64,000 nucleotides of DNA from Serratia proteamaculans_D (GTDB lineage: Bacteria; Pseudomonadota; Gammaproteobacteria; Enterobacterales; Enterobacteriaceae): assembly GCF_049959315.1 (NCBI RefSeq), contig NZ_CP188201.1. The stretch is one strand, 5' to 3'. Made by a program: the position numbers and the translations under genes. The notes beneath the pieces were generated by a model. That model made no database searches, was not told where the DNA came from, and saw only the letters and a list, made by a program, of their open reading frames with translations. The stretch's first letter is position 1. The number at the start of each line of letters is the position of its first letter. This document shows positions 1 to 7,553 of the stretch, one piece after another.

Positions 1-2
1 AC

Positions 3-470
3 CTGGTGGCTTCCGCTACCGACGGCCCAATGCGTTTGATCTCGGTGGTGCTGGGCGCGCCAAGCGACCGTATCCGCTTTAGTGAAAGTGAGAAACTGCT
101 GACCTGGGGCTTCCGTTTCTACGAAACCGCCACGCCAATCAAAACTGACAAGCCGTTTGTGACCCAGAAAGTGTGGTTTGGCGACGTCGGCGAAGTGCCG
201 TTGGGCGTAGCGAAAGATGCCGCCGTCACTATCCCGAAAGGGCAGATGAAAAACCTGAAGGCCAGCTACAAGCTGAACCAGCCGACGCTGGAAGCCCCGT
301 TGGCAAAAAATCAGGTGGTCGGCACCATTGATTTCCAGCTCGACGGTAAAACCATTGAGCAATATCCGCTGGTGGCGATGCAGGAAGTAAAAGAGGGTAA
401 CTTCTTCAGCCGCATCTGGGACATGGTGATGATGAAGTTGACCCAGTGGTTCGGTAGCGTGTTTGGTTAA
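3..470 (+). CDS. dacC: D-alanyl-D-alanine carboxypeptidase DacC (PBP6), 3' part
   Basis: This is the C-terminal 155 residues of a penicillin-binding carboxypeptidase that trims the terminal D-Ala of peptidoglycan pentapeptides in the periplasm. The 5' part with the catalytic serine lies before the window. What is visible is the tail of the catalytic domain, the all-beta C-terminal domain and the amphipathic membrane-anchor helix at the end (IWDMVMMKLTQWFGSVFG), typical of the PBP5/PBP6 group. The PBP6 assignment rests on synteny: in E. coli dacC precedes deoR and ybjG, and here those genes follow after an sdaCB insertion. A rho-independent terminator follows. PBP5 (DacA) is the alternative. 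Confidence 0.85.
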   Translation: MVASATDGPMRLISVVLGAPSDRIRFSESEKLLTWGFRFYETATPIKTDKPFVTQKVWFGDVGEVPLGVAKDAAVTIPKGQMKNLKASYKLNQPTLEAPLAKNQVVGTIDFQLDGKTIEQYPLVAMQEVKEGNFFSRIWDMVMMKLTQWFGSVFG

Positions 471-497
471 GGGTTACAGTAATAAGCTTTAAGAAAA

Positions 498-531
498 GGG
501 CGCAGTCATTGATAATTGCGCCCTCTTTTTT
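498..531. terminator. Bidirectional terminator between dacC and sdaB
   Basis: A 7-bp GC-rich stem (GGGCGCA at 498-504 with TGCGCCC at 517-523) is followed by a run of T at 526-531, and A-rich sequence precedes it. It can end dacC on the plus strand and sdaB, whose stop codon is at 533, on the minus strand. Confidence 0.85.
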
Positions 532-532
532 A

Positions 533-1900
533 TCAGTTACAGGCCACCACCTTGATCGCCAATCCACCTTGCGATGTCTCGCGGTACTTGGCGTTCATGT
601 CTTTGCCCGTTTCATACATGGTTTCGATCACCTTATCCAGGCACACGCGTGGCTCACTGGTGCGGCGCAGCGCCATACGTGCGGCATTGACCGCCTTCAC
701 CGCGGAAATGGCGTTACGTTCGATACAGGGCACCTGAACCTGACCGGCCAGCGGATCGCAGGTTAGCCCCAGGTGATGCTCCATGGCGATCTCCGCCGCG
801 ATACAAACCTGTGCCGGGCTGCCGCCCATCAATTCTGCCAACCCTGCTGCGGCCATTGAGCAGGCGACGCCCACCTCGCCCTGACAGCCAACTTCGGCAC
901 CGGAGATTGAAGCGTTCATCTTGTACAGCGCACCAATCACGCCGGACGTCAGGAAATAACGGCTGTAGGAATTGGGGTTGACCGGGCGAATAAACTGGTC
1001 GTAATAGGCCAGTACCGCCGGAATGATGCCACAGGCGCCGTTGGTCGGGGCGGTGACCACACGGCCACCGGCGGCGTTCTCTTCGTTAACGGCAAAGGCG
1101 AACATGTTGATCCAGTCGACCACGTTCATTGGGTCGATATTATTCTTGTCGCCGGTGACCAGCAGGCGGCGCAGGGCCGCGGCTCGGCGCTGAACCTTCA
1201 TCGGGCCAGGTAACAGGCCTTCGGTGTTCATACCGCGCTCGATACCGGCGCGCATCACCTGCCAGACATCGGCGAAGTGCGCGTCGATCTCGGCTTTGCT
1301 GTGCAGCGCCAATTCGTTTTGCATCACCAGCCCGGACAGCGACAATCCTGCGTCTTTGCAGTGTTGCTGCAAGTCTCGCGCCGAGTTGAACGGGAAGGGC
1401 ACCTGAACCGGATTGGCCGCAGCCAGGCCGAAGTTTTCTTCATCGACGATAAAACCACCGCCGGTAGAGTAATAGGTTTTGCTGTGTAACAGTTGTTCAC
1501 CGGCGAAGGCGCTGATGCGCATTCCGTTTTCATGCAGCGGTAAGTTATCGCTGTTGAAATTCATGCTGGTTTGCAACGGGAAATCCACTTCGTGGTGACC
1601 CTTGGCCAGCAGCAAACGACCGCGTTGCTCAACGTCGCGGATAAAACCGGCGATACCGTCGATATCAACGTCGTGCGGCAGGTTACCCGCCAGGCCCATA
1701 ATAATCGCGATATCGGTGTGGTGACCTTTGCCGGTCAGTGACAGCGAACCGTAGACGTCCACCACCACGCGAGTGGTATCCAATAGCTGCTGGCTGGCAA
1801 TCAATTCATCGACAAACAGCTTGCCGGCTTTCATCGGGCCGACGGTGTGAGAGCTGGATGGGCCAATACCAATTTTGAAAATATCGAAAACGCTGACCAT
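533..1900 (-). CDS. sdaB: L-serine dehydratase (iron-sulfur) SdaB
   Basis: The enzyme deaminates L-serine to pyruvate and ammonia in the cytoplasm, using an oxygen-sensitive [4Fe-4S] cluster rather than PLP. The 455-residue length and near-colinear match to E. coli SdaB support the call. The N-terminal beta domain opens with the signature GIGPSSSHTVGP. The C-terminal alpha domain carries the conserved cysteine motifs NGACGIIP, GCQGEVGVAC and GLTCDP, which supply the cluster ligands. The start follows a strong AAGGAGG ribosome site. It lies 91 bp downstream of sdaC, so uptake and breakdown of serine are encoded together. SdaA is a paralogue with the same fold, but the neighbouring transporter favours SdaB. 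Confidence 0.95.
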   Translation of the reverse strand: MVSVFDIFKIGIGPSSSHTVGPMKAGKLFVDELIASQQLLDTTRVVVDVYGSLSLTGKGHHTDIAIIMGLAGNLPHDVDIDGIAGFIRDVEQRGRLLLAKGHHEVDFPLQTSMNFNSDNLPLHENGMRISAFAGEQLLHSKTYYSTGGGFIVDEENFGLAAANPVQVPFPFNSARDLQQHCKDAGLSLSGLVMQNELALHSKAEIDAHFADVWQVMRAGIERGMNTEGLLPGPMKVQRRAAALRRLLVTGDKNNIDPMNVVDWINMFAFAVNEENAAGGRVVTAPTNGACGIIPAVLAYYDQFIRPVNPNSYSRYFLTSGVIGALYKMNASISGAEVGCQGEVGVACSMAAAGLAELMGGSPAQVCIAAEIAMEHHLGLTCDPLAGQVQVPCIERNAISAVKAVNAARMALRRTSEPRVCLDKVIETMYETGKDMNAKYRETSQGGLAIKVVACN

Positions 1901-1960
1901 GGTCTCGCCTCCTTCTTCAGGTGTTAGGCGTTAATGCAGGAAAGGGGGCCGTGCAGAAAA

Positions 1961-1982
1961 GCCGGCGCAAGATAGCGCCGGC
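1961..1982. other. Intercistronic stem-loop between sdaC and sdaB
   Basis: A perfect 8-bp inverted repeat (GCCGGCGC, loop AAGATA, GCGCCGGC) lies between the sdaC stop and the sdaB ribosome site. No T-run follows on the minus strand, so it more likely protects the sdaC mRNA 3' end or partly attenuates than fully terminates. Confidence 0.6.
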
Positions 1983-1991
1983 TGGTCTTGA

Positions 1992-3287
1992 TTAGAAGCT
2001 GTACAGGATTGCGGAGATGGCGATCAGGCCCATCACTACCACGAACACGTTGCTGATGTGGCCGCTGTATTTGCGCATGGCCGGCACTTTACGGATAGCG
2101 TACATCGGCATCAGGAACAGCAGCATGGCGATGATTGGGCCACCCATGTTCTCGATCATGCCGAGGATGCTTGGGTTCAGGGTCGCAACAATCCAGGTAG
2201 TCACCAGCATAAACAGGGCGGTGATACGGTTCAGCTTGTTGGTGCTGATGGTTTTACCGCGGCTCTTCATCGACTTGGCAATCAGACCGTTAAAGCCTTC
2301 ACGTGCGCCCAGGTAGTGACCGAGGAACGATTTGGTGATGGCGATAAAGGCGATAACCGGCGCGATGTAGGCAATCATCGGGTTATTAAAGTGGTTAGCC
2401 AGGTAAGACAGAATGGAGATGTTCTGCGCCTTGGCTTCCGCCAGGTTTTCCGGCGACAGGCTCAGCACGCAGCTGAACACGAAGAACATTACGGTCAACA
2501 CCATCATGATGTGAGCGAAGCCCAGAATGCGCGAGCATTTCTTCTCGGCTTCTTCCTGACCGTACTCTTCACGCTTGGCTACGGCAAAGGCAGAGATGAT
2601 TGGGGAATGGTTGAAGGAGAACACCATCACCGGGATCGCCAGCCACAGGGTGATAACCAGACCATGACCCATCCCCGTGCCTGCGCCGGACAGAGAAACG
2701 TTATCGAAGATAGCGGTGGTCCAATTCGGGATCAGGTACACAGCCAGCAGCATCAATACGGCGACAAACGGGAACACCAGGATACTCATGGTCTTCACGA
2801 TAGCCTGCTCGCCGAAACGCACGATGGTCATCAGGCCGACAATCAGGATCAGCGACAGGATGGCACGTGGCGGCGAAGTCATACCCAATTGGTGGGTAAT
2901 GAAGCTGTCGACGGTGTTGGTGATGGCGACGCTGTAAACCAACAAAATGGGGTAGATGGCAAAGAAGTAAAGCAGGGTGATCAGCTTACCGGCGCTGATA
3001 CCAAAGTGTTCTTCAACCACTTCGGTGATGTCTTCACCGGCATTTTTACCGGAGAGAACGAAGCGGCACAGGCCACGGTGAGCGAAGAAGGTCATCGGGA
3101 ACGCAATGATGGCCATGATGATCAGGGGGATCAAACCACCGATACCGGCGTTGATTGGCAGGAACAAAACGCCCGCGCCAATCGCGGTGCCGTACAGGCC
3201 CAACATCCACATGGTGTCGGTTTTACGCCAGGTACTGGTAGAGCCAGAAGCCGCAGAGGCAATAGTGCCGGTCTGTGTAGTGTCCAT
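1992..3287 (-). CDS. sdaC: Serine transporter SdaC
   Basis: This is a proton/serine symporter of the inner membrane, of the hydroxy and aromatic amino acid permease family, with about eleven hydrophobic segments. The 431-residue product starting MDTTQTGTIA matches E. coli SdaC. The reading frame is open seven codons further upstream, but the internal ATG at 3287 has a GGAGA ribosome site five bases away and matches the family N-terminus. It is the first gene of an sdaC-sdaB unit that imports serine for deamination to pyruvate. A CRP-like site lies about 530 bp upstream in an unusually long gap. In E. coli sdaCB is elsewhere, so its place between dacC and deoR differs. Confidence 0.95.
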   Translation of the reverse strand: MDTTQTGTIASAASGSTSTWRKTDTMWMLGLYGTAIGAGVLFLPINAGIGGLIPLIIMAIIAFPMTFFAHRGLCRFVLSGKNAGEDITEVVEEHFGISAGKLITLLYFFAIYPILLVYSVAITNTVDSFITHQLGMTSPPRAILSLILIVGLMTIVRFGEQAIVKTMSILVFPFVAVLMLLAVYLIPNWTTAIFDNVSLSGAGTGMGHGLVITLWLAIPVMVFSFNHSPIISAFAVAKREEYGQEEAEKKCSRILGFAHIMMVLTVMFFVFSCVLSLSPENLAEAKAQNISILSYLANHFNNPMIAYIAPVIAFIAITKSFLGHYLGAREGFNGLIAKSMKSRGKTISTNKLNRITALFMLVTTWIVATLNPSILGMIENMGGPIIAMLLFLMPMYAIRKVPAMRKYSGHISNVFVVVMGLIAISAILYSF

Positions 3288-4257
3288 AAATATCTCCGAA
3301 GTGAACACGCTAATTTAAAATTAAAGGCAAAACTTAAGGTTAAATCCGAATGACGCAATATCAGATGGCGGCATCGGTAAGAATCAGATGTTGCTTGCGG
3401 GGATGGTTGGCGTCCCCCTGGTTGTTTAATAGGCTAATTACCCTTGGCAGCGATGCCGGATAATTAATCAAATGATATTTAGCCTGTCGAGGGCATCGTA
3501 TCGGTACTGCTGCCGGGAGGTCATTGCCTGCCGATTTTCGTTGGCGGCAAGATAACGATTTACAGTAGAAACAACCGTGATCATGCTCTCAAATGCGTAA
3601 TGTGTGCGGCTAACTGCTCTTATATTGGTTTTTCATGCATATGTTGCGCGCTTGTGTAAAATTTCGTGCTGAACGCGCTCTCATCAATGTTTCAGAGTTT
3701 ATCTGGCATGAACAATCTGTAACCAGATAAAACGCTACCGTTATCAGCAAGTCGAGCAATATATTTTAAGCGTGGGTTTGGATCTAGCTAAAAACCCGCA
3801 ATAAGCGGTTTTAGTGACGTAGATCACATTGCGATTTAAAGCGAAATTTGTATTAATTTATTGTTTTTAAAGTATTTATTTAGAATATCCAGCTAATAAC
3901 GTGGGTAAACTAGTTAAGTGGCTAGCGGATAAAAATGCTTAATCATTCATCATATAAATAAGCTGGATTGGTTATATTTAAAGCTGGTTAGTTGCGTAAT
4001 TGTTGATATTTATCGTGTGGACGTTACTGTCATTTATCATATAAAAGCGTTGTTATGCAGAGTACAAAAGTAATATTGCGTAAGATTTATCTGTGAAGAA
4101 GGAATAAGCCTGCAGAACTGTTTCAATTTATTAACCTGCTTTCGGGTAGGGATAATAAAACAATCGAATCAATTGCGCATTATTTGTTCAATATCTTGCC
4201 GGGATAGAAGGGGGTATTGAAGAGCTCCGCCGACCGGGGTCGACGGCAGGGTGCAGA
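3288..4257. other. Long AT-rich non-coding gap upstream of sdaC
   Basis: There is no convincing gene in these 970 bases between the deoR stop and the sdaC start, both minus strand. It contains a good CRP-like palindrome (3813-3828), next to it a bulged hairpin with T-runs on both sides (about 3791-3813), and AT-rich sequence able to hold promoters. It could be a long sdaC control region or hide a small RNA; neither is shown by sequence alone. Confidence 0.6.
3813..3828. promoter_or_regulatory. CRP-cAMP binding site (predicted)
   Basis: The 16-mer AGTGACGTAGATCACA fits the CRP consensus TGTGA-N6-TCACA at nine of ten conserved positions. It probably serves sdaC, since E. coli sdaC is CRP-activated, but the distance to sdaC is large, so an unseen transcript start or small RNA nearby is possible. 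Confidence 0.6.
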
Positions 4258-5022
4258 TTAAAAACGAATGGCGATCGCGTTTTCGCTGAAAAACTCCGCA
4301 AACTCGGGATCGGGTTGGCGATCGGTGATCACCCGGTCGAATTGAGTCAATGGCCCGATGCAGGCGGGTTTGGTTTTACCGAATTTACTGTGGTCAGCCA
4401 CCAGGATTTTTTGTTGTGACATCGTTATCGCCCGGTGCTTCATCTCCAGTTCATCAAAGTTAAAGCAGGTTGCGCCATGCTGCAGGCTCAAACCGGCGGC
4501 GGAAATAAAGGCGATATTGGGGCAGATATGATCCAGCTCGCTGTGGCGGCCGACGGCGGTGAATATGTAGTTGTTCGGCTTGAATTCGCCGCCGCACAGG
4601 ATCACCTTGCAGTTCGGTTTGTCCTGTAACGCCAGAAAGGTATTCAATGAGTGGCAGACCGCGGTGAAGACCAGGTCGTCAGCGATCGCGTCGATGATAG
4701 CCGGCGTAGTGGTGCCGCAGTCGAAAAATACGGTGTCGTTTTCACTGATAAGCTGCGCTGCGAGCAGGCCGATACGGCGTTTCTCCGTGACCTGCTTGGC
4801 TTTTTGGTCGGAAACAAAATAGTGGGTCACACCGTTACTGCGCGGATCGGCCACCACGTAACCGCCCAGCAGCACCACGGCCGCCGGCTCAGCGCTGAGA
4901 TCGCGGCGAATCGTCATTTCTGACACGCCTAACAGGACGGCGGCTTCTTTTAAGTGGATCTTGTCAGAGCGCTTTAACGCCTGGACTAATCGATTGATAC
5001 GTTCTTCGCGCCGCGTTTCCAT
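4258..5022 (-). CDS. deoR: Deoxyribose-phosphate-responsive repressor DeoR
   Basis: This 254-residue regulator has an N-terminal DeoR-type helix-turn-helix (about residues 5-55, including LKEAAVLLGVSEMTIRRDL) and a C-terminal effector domain of the sugar-phosphate isomerase fold with the FDCGTTTP motif. In E. coli, DeoR represses nucleoside catabolism and is released by deoxyribose 5-phosphate. The frame is open 26 codons further upstream, but METRREERI at 5022 is the family start. The longer version would run into the 5075-5123 stem-loop. It lies 145 bp downstream of deoC and is probably cotranscribed with it. Two palindromes resembling E. coli DeoR operators flank the divergent promoter beyond deoC. 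Confidence 0.92.
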   Translation of the reverse strand: METRREERINRLVQALKRSDKIHLKEAAVLLGVSEMTIRRDLSAEPAAVVLLGGYVVADPRSNGVTHYFVSDQKAKQVTEKRRIGLLAAQLISENDTVFFDCGTTTPAIIDAIADDLVFTAVCHSLNTFLALQDKPNCKVILCGGEFKPNNYIFTAVGRHSELDHICPNIAFISAAGLSLQHGATCFNFDELEMKHRAITMSQQKILVADHSKFGKTKPACIGPLTQFDRVITDRQPDPEFAEFFSENAIAIRF

Positions 5023-5074
5023 CAGTCTGTCTTCCCACAGGGTTAAGAGAGTTTCTCCAGGGCTGAACACACAA

Positions 5075-5123
5075 ATGCGGGGTAATAGCGGTCCAGCCAT
5101 CGGCTGAACTTATTACCCCGCAT
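5075..5123. other. Large stem-loop between deoC and deoR
   Basis: A perfect 13-bp inverted repeat (ATGCGGGGTAATA at 5075-5087 with TATTACCCCGCAT at 5111-5123) encloses a smaller hairpin (CAGCC 5094-5098, GGCTG 5102-5106). In the minus-strand transcript it lies after the deoC stop and about 50 bases before deoR. It lacks a clean U-tract and may set the deoC to deoR expression ratio. Confidence 0.65.
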
Positions 5124-5167
5124 CAGATTATCTCGGCGTGCGCCCGGAACCCAGACGCCTCAGGTTA

Positions 5168-5848
5168 TCAGTAGCTGCCGGTAGCAGCCTGATCACCGGA
5201 AACGATTGCTACGCCAGAGCTGGTGCCGATACGAGTTGCACCTGCTTTGATCATCTTCTCGGCGGTTGCGCGATCGCGCACGGCGCCGGATGCTTTAACA
5301 CCCATCTCGCTGCCCACCGTTGCGCGCATCAGTTTGACGTGCTCTTCACGAGCACCGCCGGTGCTGAAGCCGGTAGAGGTTTTAACGAAGGCCACATCGA
5401 GTTCGCGACACATTTCACAAACCTGAACGATCTGCGCATCGCTGAGCAGGCAGGTTTCCAATATTACCTTCAACGGGATCGCCGCGCAAACCTCGCGCAC
5501 TGCGGCGATGTCGGCTTTAACTTCATCCAGCAGGCCGCTTTTCAGCCAACCTACGTTGATCACCATGTCAATTTCCTGCGCGCCGGCAGCAATCGCCGCT
5601 TTAGCTTCGAAAGCTTTGGTTACCGTCAGACCGGCACCCAATGGGAAACCAATCACCGAGCAGATTTTCACTTCGCTTTCTTGCAGCAGGTGCGCAGCCA
5701 ATGGCACGTAACCAGAGTTAACGCAGACAGCGTAGAAGTTGTGCTGTTGTGCTTCTTCACAGAGTTTGGCGATTTGCTCTTCAGTGGCATCCATCGCCAG
5801 CAGGGTGTGATCGACATAGCGGGCGTAATCAATGTTTTCGGTAGTCAT
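5168..5848 (-). CDS. deoC: Deoxyribose-phosphate aldolase DeoC
   Basis: This cytoplasmic class I aldolase cleaves 2-deoxyribose 5-phosphate to glyceraldehyde 3-phosphate and acetaldehyde. The 226-residue protein is of the short form, unlike the roughly 259-residue E. coli DeoC. Catalytic residues are visible: Schiff-base Lys156 in FVKTSTGF, Lys185 in GVKASG and Asp95 in EIDMVIN. It is not in a deoCABD operon here but pairs with deoR. The upstream region carries a DeoR-type operator 44-59 bases before the start codon. Transcription likely continues through a stem-loop into deoR. The short form may have been acquired independently of the E. coli-type gene. Confidence 0.93.
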   Translation of the reverse strand: MTTENIDYARYVDHTLLAMDATEEQIAKLCEEAQQHNFYAVCVNSGYVPLAAHLLQESEVKICSVIGFPLGAGLTVTKAFEAKAAIAAGAQEIDMVINVGWLKSGLLDEVKADIAAVREVCAAIPLKVILETCLLSDAQIVQVCEMCRELDVAFVKTSTGFSTGGAREEHVKLMRATVGSEMGVKASGAVRDRATAEKMIKAGATRIGTSSGVAIVSGDQAATGSY

Positions 5849-5890
5849 CTCGATTCCTTATTAAGGTTTTATCAAAGCAGGATGTGAGTA

Positions 5891-5908
5891 ATGTTAGAAT
5901 AATAACAT
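5891..5908. promoter_or_regulatory. DeoR operator 1 (predicted)
   Basis: The palindrome ATGTTA-N6-TAACAT contains the 16-mer TGTTAGAATAATAACA, which matches the E. coli DeoR operator TGTTAGAATTCTAACA at 14 of 16 positions. It is close upstream of deoC. Confidence 0.75.
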
Positions 5909-5920
5909 TTAACTGGCGGT

Positions 5921-5936
5921 AAACATAGTGATGTTT
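5921..5936. promoter_or_regulatory. Inverted repeat between the two DeoR operators
   Basis: AAACAT-N4-ATGTTT lies between the two operator palindromes with the half-sites in the opposite orientation. It may be a weak auxiliary site or simply part of the promoter region. Confidence 0.3.
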
Positions 5937-5994
5937 AAAAATGAATGCCAGATCATCGTTTTTTGGCTGTTTAACGTATAACATGGGGTGAGAT

Positions 5995-6016
5995 AAATGT
6001 TATTTAAGTAACATTT
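5995..6016. promoter_or_regulatory. DeoR operator 2 (predicted)
   Basis: A perfect palindrome with 8-base arms, AAATGTTA-N6-TAACATTT, shares its core with operator 1. Centre-to-centre distance is 106 bp, about ten helical turns, which suits the DNA looping known for DeoR. It lies 48-69 bases upstream of the plus-strand mutarotase-like gene. Confidence 0.75.
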
Positions 6017-6063
6017 TAGGCGTTGGTCGCGGGATAACTCGCGTGAACACCCAGGGGAAAAGT

Positions 6064-6906
6064 ATGGATATGATAATAAATTTGGCGCCAGAACAGTTCG
6101 GAGCGCAACCGTATGAAGTTTTCCGCAATGCGGATTTTGTAGTCACTGCCTTTAACTGTGCTGCCGCAGGGCCGATGCTGACACTGGCAAACAGCCGTGG
6201 CTCATTGCGCGTATTGCCCTACCGCGCGCTGACGATCTGGGATGCTGATTTTGATGGCTACTCGTTGAAGTCGGGCCGTCGCAGTGTCAAAACGTTAGGG
6301 GGCAAGCCGGAGGGCAGTGTGGCCTTTCATTCACCCTGGTCACCCCAGGGCGGTTTATTATCAGACATGCAGCTTGTCTGGTTGCAGGTTGAGGGCGATA
6401 CGCTGACGCTATACGGCAGTGGGGAATCTGCCCATCAACGTTGTCGGCTGCGTCCGGCGATCCGTTTAACGGCGGAGAGTGCTCAATTCGCCATTGATAT
6501 GCAAATCACCAACCTTGCCGACCACCCGCTGCCGCTAAGTTATGTTTGCCAGCTTAATTACGGCTGTATTCCTGCAGCGGTGTTCAGGCAGAACTTGCCG
6601 ACGCCGGCGCTGATGCCACCGGGAAGTGTCACCGAAGAAGGACTACAGTACTCGGACGATTTGTCACTGTATGTTGATCAGGCCGAGTTCTATATGTTGG
6701 CGTCGAAGGGGAGGCGATATGTTACGCGTTTCTCCACCGAGCAGTTCAATTATGGCCTGCGCCGCATGACACAGCAGGGAAATCATCGCCTGTTCAGGTT
6801 CATTCAGCCGGCAACCTGCAGTCCGCAAGAGCAAAGTGAACACTCGAGAATGATGATCGGGGCGGGGAAAACGCGTGAGTTCTGTGTGACAACCGGGGTG
6901 GTGTGA
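6064..6906 (+). CDS. Aldose-1-epimerase-like protein (DUF4432/DeoX-like)
   Basis: This 280-residue cytoplasmic protein has no signal peptide and resembles the DUF4432 aldose-epimerase-fold group, including DeoX-type proteins of deoxyribose operons. Features include FRNADFVVTAFN near the N-terminus, a central beta-rich galactose-mutarotase pattern, and the closing strand REFCVTTGVV. It is divergent from deoC and has a DeoR-type operator at its promoter, so a role in interconverting deoxyribose or ribose anomers is plausible but inferred. The ATG at 6064 is preferred over the GTG at 6043 because AGGGG precedes it with six-base spacing. No deoxyribose kinase or permease lies nearby. Catalytic residues could not be assigned. 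Confidence 0.6.
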   Translation: MDMIINLAPEQFGAQPYEVFRNADFVVTAFNCAAAGPMLTLANSRGSLRVLPYRALTIWDADFDGYSLKSGRRSVKTLGGKPEGSVAFHSPWSPQGGLLSDMQLVWLQVEGDTLTLYGSGESAHQRCRLRPAIRLTAESAQFAIDMQITNLADHPLPLSYVCQLNYGCIPAAVFRQNLPTPALMPPGSVTEEGLQYSDDLSLYVDQAEFYMLASKGRRYVTRFSTEQFNYGLRRMTQQGNHRLFRFIQPATCSPQEQSEHSRMMIGAGKTREFCVTTGVV

Positions 6907-6908
6907 CA

Positions 6909-6930
6909 GCCGGGGCGGAGCCGCCCCGGC
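6909..6930. terminator. GC-rich inverted repeat between convergent genes
   Basis: GCCGGGGCGG at 6909-6918 and CCGCCCCGGC at 6921-6930 form a very stable hairpin between the stops of the mutarotase-like gene and ybjG. It has no long T-run; termination or mRNA 3' end protection for both genes is likely. Confidence 0.55.
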
Positions 6931-6942
6931 CAAAATACAGGC

Positions 6943-7548
6943 TTACTCTTTCACCCATCCTTTGCGGATCGGGAAGGCGAACAGGAAGCGGTACAGGCGC
7001 GTCAGCTTGTCGGCGATACTATCGCCAAACAGATTCCATACCAATTGAGCAAACAGGCAACCGACCAGGCCGACCAGAAAGCCGCCTACCATATCCAGCG
7101 GCCAGTGTACGCCCAGATAGACGCGCGACCAGGCAATGCCGACCGCGACAGCCAGCAATAAAATGCCTGACCAGACCCGATGCCAGAACAAAAAGGCCAG
7201 AGCGAAAGTGAAGATGGCGGTACCGTGGTCGCTGGGGAAGGAGCTGTCCGGCGCATGCGCCAGGAAGGTATAACCGACGCCGGCCACAAACGGCCGTTCG
7301 TGCGGCAGCAGCATGCCAATGGTCGCGGAGGCAAGCATGGCGAACAGCAGAGCAATTGTCGTCTTGGCCACCACTTGACGCTGCGATACCAGTTGATTCT
7401 GCGGCCCCCACAGCCATAGTCCAACGATCAGCATAGGTACGATAGCGATCAGATCGCGGGCCAAAAAAGTGGCGACATCAATCAACCACTCGGGGGACGC
7501 CGGGGTCGCGTTGATCCAGGCGAAAAGAAGATAATTCAATTGCTCCAT
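6943..7548 (-). CDS. ybjG: Undecaprenyl-diphosphate phosphatase YbjG (PAP2 family)
   Basis: This polytopic inner-membrane phosphatase recycles undecaprenyl pyrophosphate to the lipid carrier for peptidoglycan synthesis. The 201-residue protein matches E. coli YbjG in length and shows all PAP2 motifs: HERP (Arg85-Pro86), PSDHGT (105-110, catalytic His108) and SRVYLGVHWPLD (His148, Asp152). The conserved ending IRKGWVKE supports the assignment. The start at 7548 gives the family N-terminus MEQLNYLLF; the frame is open 29 codons upstream but that part would overlap the preceding gene. It begins 5 bases after the stop of another PAP2 gene, so the two are cotranscribed. Confidence 0.92.
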   Translation of the reverse strand: MEQLNYLLFAWINATPASPEWLIDVATFLARDLIAIVPMLIVGLWLWGPQNQLVSQRQVVAKTTIALLFAMLASATIGMLLPHERPFVAGVGYTFLAHAPDSSFPSDHGTAIFTFALAFLFWHRVWSGILLLAVAVGIAWSRVYLGVHWPLDMVGGFLVGLVGCLFAQLVWNLFGDSIADKLTRLYRFLFAFPIRKGWVKE

Positions 7549-7553
7549 AATAT

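Noticed and set aside
2058..3353. 431-codon open frame on the plus strand opposite sdaC
   Set aside because: Its composition (His, Gln, Arg, Asp rich) is typical of an antisense shadow; sdaC on the other strand is a clear family member.
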